A DNA stretch of 64,000 bases from Scortum barcoo (taxonomy: Eukaryota; Chordata; Actinopteri; Centrarchiformes; Terapontidae). This document shows positions 1 to 9,523 of this stretch, piece by piece (the first letter of the stretch is position 1; each line of letters starts with the position of its first letter). Where the stretch lies: positions 13,719,544-13,783,543 of the forward strand of contig CM041541.1 in NCBI GenBank assembly GCA_023238725.1, given 5' to 3'. The notes below the pieces were generated by a model. The model had not been told where the DNA came from. It saw nothing but the letters and a program-made list of their open reading frames with translations, and ran no database searches. A program made the translations under genes and the position numbers.

Positions 1-2900
1 TCCTGTCCATAAAGATTATGAACAGGACCGATGACAAAGGGCAGCCCTGCCGGAGTCCAACATGCACTGGGAACAGGTCTGACTTACTGCCGGCAATGCG
101 TAAACCAAGCTCCTGCTCCGGTCGTACAGAGACCGAACAGCCCTTAGCAAAGGCCCCGGACCCCTAGCCTCATGGAGCACTACCCACAGAATACCACGAG
201 GGACACGGTCGAATGCCTTCTCCAGATCCACAAAGCACATGTGGACTGGTTGGACAAACTCCCATAAACCCTCAAGCACCTTGCAGAGAGTATAGAGCTG
301 GTCCAGTGTTCCACGACCGGGACGAAAACCGCATTGTTCCTCCTGAATCCTGAGGGTTCGACTATTGGCTGAATTCTCCTCTCCAGTACCCTGGTGTAGA
401 CCTTCCCGGGGAGGCTGAGAAGTGTGATCCCCCTGTAGTTGGAACACACTCTCCTGGTCCCCCTTTTTAAAAAGAGGGACCACCACCCCTGTTTGCCACT
501 CCAGAGGCACTGTCCCCAACCTCCATGCAATGTTGCAGAGGCGTGTCAGCCAAGACAGCCCCACAACATCCAGAGACTTGAGGTACTCAGGGCGGATCTC
601 ATTAACCCCAGGTGCCTTGCCACCGAGGAGCTTGCGAACTACCTCAGTGACTTCTTGGCTTGGGTGATGGAGTTCGAGTCCACCTCAGAGTCCCCAGCCT
701 CATTGGAGGGCAAGTCAGTGGGATTGAGGAGATCCACGAAGTATTTCTTCCACCATCCGACAATGTCCCCAGTTGAGGTCAACAGCTCCCCACCCGCACT
801 GTAAACAGTGTTGGCAGAGTGCTGCTTCCCCCTTCTGAGGCACCGGACGGTTTGCCAGAAGCCGACCGATAGTCCTCCTCCATGGCCTCACCGAACTCCT
901 CCCAGACCCGAGTTTTTGCCTTCCAGGATCGTCCGGGCTGCGGTTTGCTTGGCCTGCCGGTACCTGTCAACTGTGTCAGGAAGTCCCACAGGCCAACATG
1001 GCCCAATAGGACTCCTTCTTCAGTCTGACGGCATCCCTTACTTCCGGTGTCCACCACCGGGTTCGGGGGTTGCCGCCACGACAGGCACCAGAGACCTTGC
1101 GTCCACAACTTTCGAACTGCCGCGTCGACAATGGAGGCAGAGAACATGGTCCACTCGGACTCAATGTCCCCAGCCTCCCTCGGAATCTGTGAGAAGTTCT
1201 CATGGAGGTGGGAGTTGAAGACCTCCCTGACAGAGGGCTCGGCCAGATGTTCCCAACAGACCCTCACAATACGTTTGGGTTTTCCAGGTCTGTCCAACTT
1301 CCTCCTCTGCCAGCGGATCCAACTCACCACCAGGTTTACCCGAGTGTCCAAGACATACGGCCGGAGATCAGATGAAACAACAACAAAAGTCGATCATCGA
1401 CTTCTGGCCTAGGGTGTCCTGGTGCCACGTGCACTGATTTCAAATTTCAAATTTATTTATTTAGAGCCCAAAATCACAAACATTGTTTGCCTCGGAGGGC
1501 TTTACAATCTGTACAGTTGTGACACCCTCTGTCCTTAGACCCTCGAACCGAGTCAGGAAAAACTTCAAAAAACCCTTTATGGGAAAAAGAAGAAACCTGA
1601 GGAAGAGCCACAGATGAGGGATCCCTCTCCCTGGGACGGACAGACGTGCAATAGATGCCACATGTACAGAGAACATCATCATCAGTCATATATGGAGTTA
1701 AACATGGGTCGTAATAAAGCTGTAGATAAACTGAGTTGATGGGTTTAGTCCATGTGTGAAGGTATCACAGGTAATGGAAAATGAGTCCAGTGAGTCCAGG
1801 TGCATCTCTAGATGTCCTCATATGGAGCTCTGGGCCACTCGACCTTCTCTCCACAACACAGACACAGATCATGTCCCCACCAGGCCAGTGAACCTCAGAC
1901 AGATGGACCACAACCAGAATCAGTGAGGAACCTGCAAGACTGGAGAGAACAAAGAGTACCGGGGCTCCTGGGGCAGTAACATGCACTTTACAGGACATAA
2001 GAGTATTCACATTAACCCTTTAACCTCTTAACACTTTAACCAATTTAACCAATTTAACCACTTTAACCTACTTTAACCAGTTTAACCACTTTTAGCCACT
2101 TTTACCAGTTTGGACTGATGGACACCCTTACGGAGCACTATCAAGTACCCCTCCCAGGGACTCCAAGAAGGCCGGGTACTGTCTCTGTACTGCTGTTCGG
2201 CCCAGTAGGCACAAACAACAGCAAGAGACCTATCCCCAACCCTGAAGGTGCAGGGAAGCGACCCTCTCGTTCACCGGGGTGAACTCCAACACGTGGCGGC
2301 TGAGCTGGGAGAGCTATAAGCAAGCCCACACCAGCTCCCGCCGCTCACCCTGGGCAGCTCCAGAGTAGTGGAGGGTCCAGCCCCTCTCAAGGAGCTGGGT
2401 TCCAGAGCCCAAGCTATGCGTGGAGGTGAGCCCGACTATCTCTAGCCGGTACCTCTCAACCTCCCGCACGAGCTCAGGCTCCTTCCCTCCCCAGCGAGGT
2501 GACATTCCATGTCCCTATTGCCAGAGTTTTGGTCCAGGGATTGGGTCGCCGAGGCCCCCGCCACGACTGCTACCCAAACCACATTGCACCGGCCCCTCAT
2601 GGACCTTCCTGCATGGGTGGTGAGCCTACTGGAAGGAAGGTGGGCCCACGTCACCATTTTTGGGCTGAGCCTGGCCGGCAAAGACCCTGGCCACCAGGCG
2701 CTCAGCCATGCGAGCCCCAACCCCAGGCCTGGCTCCTCCGAGGCGGACGTAACAGTCTGGTCCTTGTTGTTTCTTTCTCCATGGTGGGCTTGTGAACCAC
2801 TCTTAGTCTGGCCCGTCACCTAGGACCTGTTTGCCATGGGAGACCCTACCAGGGGCGTAATGCCCCCGACAACATAGCTCCACAGTAAGGTGGCGGTTCA
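1..2900 (-). mobile_element. Rex3/RTE-like LINE, copy 1, interrupted and decayed
   Basis: Non-LTR retrotransposon read on the minus strand. Endonuclease N-terminal sequence lies at about 2505-2141, the endonuclease-RT linker at 1351-779, and the RT N-terminal half at 564-16, which runs off the window edge. RT motifs visible are SNYRGITLLSLPGK, EQCGFRPGRGTLDQLYTL and FVDLEKAFDRVPRG; they sit in two frames, so the RT is frameshifted. Compared with copy 2 at 9.5-11.3 kb it lacks 74 bp that encode the endonuclease GDFNAHVG motif. An L2 fragment splits it at 1438-2113. The Rex3/RTE assignment rests on motif style and on the GATG-type tail seen on copy 2; the exact family name is uncertain. Confidence 0.85.
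1438..2113 (-). mobile_element. 5'-truncated L2-like LINE 3' UTR inserted in the Rex3 copy
   Basis: Non-coding insertion flanked by the 5-bp direct repeat ACTGA (1433-1437 and 2114-2118). The uninterrupted Rex3 copy at about 10745-10760 reads straight through this site. On the minus strand it ends in an AATAAATAAATTTGAAATTTG-like tail typical of L2 3' ends. It starts with a degenerate TTTAACCA tandem array (2016-2110). Its 3' half is the same sequence as 25065-25375 (opposite orientation), and its variable array matches the 3' UTR of the L2 copy at 15840-15960, which ties the three together. Confidence 0.8.
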
Positions 2901-3227
2901 AGGAGGGGACAGTAGAACATGAGACACATAATTTCTGATAAGAATCAGACTCCTATTGCTCCAATTGCTGCCATTTGGCAAGAACCACCAACAAATAAAA
3001 AAAAAACAATCTGAATTCCAATTGCTCAGGCTTCACTCTACAGTACATGAATAAATTTGGAGCGAACATAATGGCAGATAAACAACAACCAAGCTATAAA
3101 GACAGAATTAGACCAAGCAACTTTTACTGTAGAGAGGAATGATGGGAGCTTACTTTCTTCTTGTGTTTGACTGACACAGCAGAACCATCCGATGATCTGC
3201 CATGTGATTTGTTTTGTGTTTTTGCAG

Positions 3228-4720
3228 GCTGTCAGGCTGTCTGATCACAGAGGATCAGGCTGTGCTTCTCTGGCCTCAGCTCTGAAGCTCCAACCCCTCC
3301 CATCTGAGAGAGCTGGACCTGAGCTACAATCATCCAGGAGACTCAGGGAGTGAAGCTGCTGTCTGCTGGACTGGACTGGAGATTGGACACTCTCAGGTAT
3401 GAACAGGCCTGCTGCAGCCACAGACAGTCAGTCTGTCACACTTTTATCCTGGGCCATTTGACCCTGAAACACCAAGCTGATTCCAGAGTGACACAGAGAA
3501 ACACAAATAGGTTTCTAAAATTACTGTGGAAAGACCAATATAAAGAGACAGATTACTGCATACTTAAGACGTCTTAATAGTCTTGTCAAATGTCAAAAGC
3601 CTGAACCAGAGGTGGCATTTGCAGGAGTCCTCTGATCAGAACCATCAGCACCAATCCAATAAGCTGTTATGTTTAGCTTCACTGTATAAATGGCCTTATA
3701 AACATTAAAGTCTCTCACTGAGTGAGTGACAATGTATTATTGACATTACATGGTCTAATTATATGTAACGTGTTGACTTATGTGTGAGTGAGCATCATAC
3801 AAAATACTGTATGACAGTGATGTAATGTCCATGTTTGCATGCTGAAAGAGGATGTGCTGCTCTGACCCCCCCTCCTCCTTTCAGGGTGGAGCCTGCTGGA
3901 GTCCGATGGTTGACACCAGGTCTGAGGAAGTGTAAGTGTGTTTTTCATTTCATTCATGAAAACAAAGCAGCACACATTCAACCATCTTCAAACTGTGACA
4001 TCACTCATTTAAATCTCTGATGTCATCATCAAACTGCCAATCAATCAACAGATGATAGATCAATAACTGCAGCTCTATTGTGTCTTGTTCTCTCATCAGA
4101 TTCCTGTGAACTCACAGTCGACACAAACACAGTAAACAGAAAGATCAAACTATCTGACAACAACAGGAAGATGACACGTGTGAAGGAGGATCAGTCATAT
4201 CCTTATCATCCAGAGAGATTTGACTACTGGTGTCCTCAGCTGCTGTGTGAAACTGGTCTGACTGGTCGCTGTTACTGGGAGGTCGAGTGGAGAGGAAGTG
4301 TGGATGTATCAGTGAGTTACAGAGGAATCAGCAGGAAAGGAGGCAGTGAAGACTGTTTGTTTGGATGGAATGATCAGTCCTGGAGTCTGTGGTGCTATGA
4401 CGGTCATTACTCTGTCAGGCACAATAACAGAAGAATGCCCATCCATCTCCTCCTCCTCCTCCTCCTCTGTCTCTCACAGAGTAGCAGTGTATGTGGACTG
4501 TCCTGCTGGCACTCTGTCCTTCTACAGAGTCTCCTCTGACACACTGATCCACCTCCACACCTTCAACACCACATTCACTGAACCTCTTTATCCTGGATTT
4601 GGAGTGGGGTTCTGGTCTTGTTCGTGTGGTTCCTCAGTGTCTCTGTGTCCTCTGACTGAACAGGAACACACCTCCAGAGCAGCTTCAGGTCTCCTTGGCA
4701 TTGATTCTCCAAGTGTGTGA
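3228..4720 (+). pseudogene. NLR-1: 3' exons (LRR, linker, B30.2) of an NLRC3-like gene
   Basis: Three exons of a fish NLR. The LRR exon (3228-3396) follows a TTTTGCAG acceptor and carries LSGCL-type repeat sequence, but small indels against the 33896 and 52866 copies break its frame. The linker exon (3885-3931, 47 nt) encodes VEPAGVRWLTPGLRK and ends in GTAAGT. The B30.2 exon starts at 4100 and gives a PRY-SPRY domain: SCELTVDTNT, then YHPERFDYW, GRCYWEVEW, and further on VAVYVDCPAGTLSFYRVS. A +1 shift near 4430-4445 (a 4-nt excess next to the Ser/TCC run) splits the domain into two frames. The usual stop is missing; the frame runs on to 4720 into transposon sequence. B30.2 is the likely ligand-binding end. 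The 5' part of the gene is absent; the Rex3 element lies where it should be. Confidence 0.85.
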
Positions 4721-4760
4721 ACTCTCCTGGAGGGATGAACACAAACAAAGACTTTATCCT
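4665..4760 (-). mobile_element. Tc1/mariner-like transposase C-terminal scrap
   Basis: On the minus strand this reads FIPPGEFTHLENQCQ-type sequence in one frame and ESMPRRPEAALEV in another. The second resembles the Tc1-family C-terminus (SMPRRIEAVL...). The same segment, on the plus strand, follows a WPSQTPHLNPAEQLW motif at 51.8 kb. It abuts the B30.2 exon of NLR-1 and supplies that frame's last ~20 codons. Confidence 0.6.
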
Positions 4761-4854
4761 GCTAATCCTCATCATTAGTTCTGTCTCAGCTCTGTGTAAC
4801 AAACATGCATCAACAATTGATGAAGTTATTGTTAGATATTTAGTTGTAATAGTT

Positions 4855-5165
4855 TGTGTGAACACAGCAGGAATCAGGCCCATATTTCCAGTAAACATAC
4901 AAAAGTACTTTCAATCAGGAACTTCAGGTAATTAATTTTTTACATGTGAACAGCCAAATATGACTGACTATAATAATGTTTATTGTGCAGCTACAATAAT
5001 AAATCAATCACGTTTGACACTTTACTTTCACTTTCTCGGAGCGTCGTGTCTCAGATAGTTTTCTCCTATGTGAAGCTCCAGCTGAAGGTAATGGAACAAG
5101 TTTGAAATGTTTTCCTCGTTAACACAAGTTGTCGTTAGCTTAGTTCAGCTAGAAACAGCAGAAAT
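4855..5165 (+). promoter_or_regulatory. NLR promoter/first-exon block, orphan copy 1, ISRE-like site at 5021-5037
   Basis: Copy of a block that also precedes NLR-A, NLR-C and NLR-D. It contains TTTACTTTCACTTTCTC (5021-5037), whose reverse complement holds GAGAAAGTGAAAGT, a tandem GAAA element matching the ISRE/IRF consensus at all but one position. It is followed by a short presumed non-coding exon ending GCTGAAG|GTAATGG at about 5086. The upstream part (4855-4905) matches 57790-57840 before NLR-D. No plus-strand NLR coding exon follows within the next 20 kb apart from a fragment, so this copy seems to have lost its gene. Confidence 0.6.
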
Positions 5166-5589
5166 CTTTCAAGCCATTTGAGATAATAGACTGAAAAAAC
5201 ATCTGTACATCAGCAACAAATGTTGAGGATGACTAATTGTCACTCCTGCCACTGAAAAGAGAAAAAACAATTGTCAGACATCATAACAGACAGGGTAGGG
5301 ATTCGGTATAACAGCTTTACTAATCTTGACACCAATGCTGGAGTAGAGTTCACAGAATAGGATTGGGTTAGTACCTCAGGGAACTCCACATGTCAGTTTT
5401 CCAGTCAGTCTGACTTGTCTAATTGTCTGTAGTTTGTCCAGCATGGGTGTCAACTGAAGATCCCATCGCCCTCACCCTCCATCACTGCCCTCTCCCACCT
5501 GGACCAGAGAGACGCACTGGACTCATTTCACAAACTAGTTATAAATGTACTGCTTGATTGTCATTATGAGCCCTAGACAGCAACAAATG

Positions 5590-5885
5590 AATGGCTCAAC
5601 AAAATCCTGAAAAATGTGGAAAAATGGCATCCAGCTCCTTTTGGATGACCTTGAACTGGACTATGAGCCAGACCTGATCCCAAACATCAGTGTTGGACCT
5701 CACCGATGCTCTAGTGTATGAATAGGAGAAAATCCTTGCTGCAGCTTCAACATCTGCTGGAAAGACTGAAACCAAAGAGTGGAGGCTGTTATAGCAGCAC
5801 ACTAATGAACATGGTGTCCTGATCACATGTTCCATTGTCACATACTGAGTGAAGGATCAACTGTCCACATACTTTTGGCCATATT
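5590..5885 (+). mobile_element. Tc1/mariner-like DNA transposon, 3' end
   Basis: Degenerate plus-strand remnant of a transposase C-terminus (DELDWTVSQTL-like, VLDLTDALVYE, then SGKTETKEWRLL in broken frames). It ends in a GTCCACATACTTTTGGCCATAT-type terminus, which is typical of fish Tc1-like elements. The part before it (5525-5620) also occurs at 27610-27700. Confidence 0.6.
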
Positions 5886-7540
5886 GCGTCTTACAGCCTA
5901 AGACACCTGCTGTCTTTACATTTTGTGAATCTATGAAATTTTGATGAAACTGTGCAGGTTAAATTCTTCCAGTCCAGCAGAGGGCAGCATCATTCCACTG
6001 ATGAAGAAGAAGGTCATAAACATAAATGTCAGAGAAGTAATCAGATTTTTAACACTCTAATGTTTGACTGCATGCACAAAGAAAAACCTGTCACATTACA
6101 ATACAGTTGGAGTCTGTTCAAGTCTCATGTCTGCTAAAAACTAAACCTTTCTACTCTCTTTTGTAGGATTTTGCCTTTACACTGTATTGTTCCTATAATC
6201 TCATCTGATAATTTTTTTGTCACCTACATGAAACTAACAGTAAACAGTCAATGTAAAGTTGGTTGATCTTTTCTATCTGTCACCTAGTACATCAGTAGTT
6301 CTGTTCACTGTGAGCAAATCATGCTGTCATTCAATGCAGCCTCAACTTTTGATGTTTCTGTGGTGACAGAAGCAACAAGGTCAGCTTACCATTTTTGTTT
6401 GCAATCGACTGCGTGCACAACTCCAGGCTACGACCGGAGAGGAAGAGAAGCTGTGAGAAAACACTTTGTTTTTTTTTAATTTAGTAATTACAAATACCTG
6501 TTTTTTGCATATGTTTTTTTTTCTCGTGACCTTCTGACCTTCTTTTAATTTCAGAAATCATTCTTCCGTTTCGTTTCTTCCCTGTGGCTGGTGTATCATT
6601 AAGTATTACTATTTTGATCTCATATTTTGGGCACATAAATGCATCACCATTCACATGTGAACTTCTCTGTTTTACAAGGATGGATTGAGTTTATTATAAA
6701 ATCGCAGAGAAACCTTGCTTAAAAAGAAAACCTACAATAAAAATTCATTTTGTGTGTTAATTTAACCATTGTTAAAGTCTACATTTCTGAAGAGTCAAAC
6801 TGAATTCAGAAAACTTTTTAAAAGTTGTTTGCTTGTCATTCTGCACAGGACAAAACATGAATTCAGACTTTTTCCAAGACGGTATTATAATTTTGACATT
6901 ATTTATTGGTTTATTTTGGGGTCAAAACTCTGTCATAAACCAGATTAATTCAGATGACCTGTGATGAGTTTGTTTCCCATTTTCAGAGTCTGGGCTTTAT
7001 GAAGACCAGATTGTGCGGAAATATTTGCTGAATTTGAGAAAAAGTGCATTGGATTAGAATAGCAGAACGGACCTGGGAAACAATCACAGTTCATCTCCAA
7101 CCGCCTCGCAAATAAAAAGCTTATTCCTCACCAGGATCTGTGTCTTTGTCCACTTGATGTTCTAGAAATCATATCATTCAATATTTTTTGGAGCCTTCTG
7201 ATGCATTAAAATCTTTTTTCTTTTTACAAATTTGCTTCCTTCCTGAAACCAACATCAACAGCACAATTTCAAAACTAGAGGCACATATAAGAGGAAAAAT
7301 TCAGTTTTTGGCTTGAATTGGTTACCTGGACCTCAGACTGCATTTTCAAAGGCTGAAGTCAGATCTGATGTCTAAGTCATCTGTGGCTCATTCACATGCA
7401 GGGTGAACTGAACACATCATATTTGTGCCACAAACACTTAAAGATCAGACAGCTTTGCCTGTGTGAATCCTTTCTGACCGTAACGTCGTCTGAGAGTAAG
7501 TTGTTTTTCATTTATTGACATCACCCTCATGTTTGAAGGA
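5886..7540. other. No recognisable gene
   Basis: AT-rich sequence of about 1.7 kb. No open frame, splice-framed domain or known repeat could be recognised on either strand. Confidence 0.5.
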
Positions 7541-7541
7541 A

Positions 7542-7730
7542 TCACCACACGGGCAGATCGTCAAGCACAACATCAACCTTCATCATGATAACCATCATCA
7601 TCAGCACCACAGAGAGAAAGATTGGAGTCTGACAGCGAGGACTGGAGGGTCGAGGGGGGCAGACGGGGGCTGATCTGAGGATGACGTTGACCTCTTTGTC
7701 GACGGCTCTCAGGGCGAACTCAAACTGCTC
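7542..7730 (-). pseudogene. PTPRN/IA-2-like receptor phosphatase, last-exon remnant
   Basis: On the minus strand a TTGTTTCCAG acceptor is followed by EQFEFALRAVDKEVNVIL. This closely matches the C-terminus of the IA-2/phogrin receptor-type tyrosine phosphatases (family ending [20 protein letters not shown], from memory). Those proteins are dense-core vesicle membrane proteins with a catalytically weak phosphatase domain. Here the frame continues about 40 residues beyond the usual stop, to TGA at 7544-7542. No other exon of such a gene is visible: upstream on this strand is the tRNA-like array and then truncated NLR-A. It therefore looks like a displaced 3' end, though the rest could have been lost locally. 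Confidence 0.5.
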
Positions 7731-7794
7731 CTGGAAACAAAAAGAAGAAAGACGTTAGTGTGCAAGCCAACGTTACAAGGATTCAAACACTTTA

Positions 7795-9133
7795 AAAAAG
7801 AGGTCCAGTGGCTTAACGTGTTTGAGGACTACTCCAAAAAGTTTGAGGTTCAATCTTCAGGTAATTACAACTATGTGCTCCAACTCATAGAAAAGAATGA
7901 AAAGACCTAGAAAAAAGTGTGTTGATCCAATGGCTCAGGGTGTTAGAGGCCTCCTCAGGTGTTTCCAGGATGTGGTTTTTGATCCCTGGTTAACTCTTCA
8001 AGTATTTTGAAGTCCAACAGCTGAAGTGTTGACTCCTCGTTTGAAAGAGGAAGGACTCTGGTTCAGTGTGATAGAAGCTTCAGGAGTAGTTTTGAGGTTT
8101 TGCATTTGATCCGCAGGTAGTCCTTTAAGTTTTGATGTTCAACACCCAGAAAAGTGTAAAAAAAGCTTAAATTTAAACAGCTGCTGTGTCTGGATGGTGG
8201 CTCAGCATGTTAGATGGTGCTTCAGGTCTTTTGAGGACACAAGTTCGATCCCTGTATGACCGTCAGGATTTTGAAGTTCACCACCGAGAGAAAGGACTGA
8301 AAAGTTTTTCAAATTAAACAGGTGTTGTCCCTGGTTCAATTCCTCTGCAAATCATAGCCTTTAATTCAACACCCAAAGTGTCGCCTCCAGGGCAGTCTGA
8401 GAGAAGTTCAGAAGAGGAAGGGCTGTGTGGCTCAGTGCGTTAGAAGCTTCACGAGTAGTTTTGAAGGTGTGTGTTTCATCCCTGTGTGACTTCATAAGGT
8501 TTCAGGACCAACATCCCGAGAGAGGACTCAAAGTTTTCAAAATCAGACCAATACTGTCTTTGGCTGAGTGGCTCAGCATGATAGTTACCCCAACGTGTGT
8601 TTTGAAGACATGGGTTCGATCCCCAGCTGACTCAAAACATTTTCAAGTTCAACACCCAAAATGTAAACTCAGAAGTGCTCTGACAGAAGGCTGAAAGGGG
8701 AAAGACTCTGTGGCTCAGTGTGATAGAAGATGCACAAGTAGTTAGATGGTGCTTCGGGTATGTTGAGGCTGCAGGTTCGATCCCTGTGTCACTCAATGGC
8801 TCTTTAAGTATTTTGAGGGCTGCCACTCAAAGTGTGGACTCAGAAGTGCTCTGACATAGGACTAAAACGTGAGTGGCTCAGTGAGGTGGATGCTTCATGA
8901 GTAGTTTTGAGGTTATGTGTTCGATCCCCAGCTACTCTTTTAAGGTCCAACACTGAGAAAAAAAGTGTGAAAAGATCTTAAATGTAAAGTGCTGTTGTCT
9001 CTGGGTGGTGGCTCAGTGTGTTAGATGGTGCTTCAGGTATGTTGAGGACGCAGGTTCGATCCCTGTGTGACTCCACGACTCCTTAAGCATTTTTGAAGTC
9101 TGCCACCCAAAGTGTGGACTCAAAAGCGGACTC
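7795..9133 (+). repeat. Tandem array of about nine tRNA-like units (A-box and B-box bearing)
   Basis: Units of roughly 125-165 bp (one ~226 bp) begin near 7805, 7927, 8061, 8200, 8427, 8566, 8708, 8872 and 9005. Each has GTGGCTCAGTGTGTTAGA-like sequence resembling a tRNA D-arm/A box. About 44 nt later comes GGTTCGATCCC, a perfect B box in the best units. In the last unit the B box sits in a 5-bp T-stem (GCAGG/CCTGT) with a 7-nt loop, and A-to-B spacing equals that of a tRNA. The spacer between boxes and the tail (CAACACCCAAAGTGTGGACTC-like) are also shared. The head resembles tRNA-Ile/Val. Acceptor pairing is not convincing, so this is a tRNA-derived repeat and not a set of tRNA genes. Scattered single units occur near 36545, 37770 and 54830-55100. 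Confidence 0.75.
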
Positions 9134-9523
9134 TGTGGAGGAATCATGAAGAATTAGCTCACATGATGTCTGTCCACACAGAGACAAACACACGCTAAAG
9201 GTCCTCTGAGTTAAAGTGTTGATGACAACATTGAATCAGATGGTTTCCTCTGACATTAAAAGTGTTGCTCGTACTGCTGATCCCACTGTGAATCAACAGT
9301 CCAGTCTGCATTTCTGAGCAGCTTTCAGTTCACTGTGTTGGCACTGTGGACAGCAACACACAGCTCACACAAGCTAACAGGATGCTACCTGTCCAGTGCA
9401 AAGTGGTAGTGAGTGCTAATAAACTTGTAGCAGGTGAAGAGAAACATCAGGGAATATTGGACCAAAACTGTCAGTGGAAACTTTCAATCAATAACTTAAA
9501 TTGTTTAATCACTGACTTCACCT

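Noticed and set aside
7795..9133. Functional tRNA gene cluster
   Set aside because: A and B boxes are present but no convincing anticodon arm or acceptor-stem pairing, and units share a long non-tRNA tail; better a tRNA-derived repeat.
7795..9133. CRISPR-like array
   Set aside because: Units are long and diverged, with no short identical repeat/unique spacer pattern; the genome is eukaryotic.
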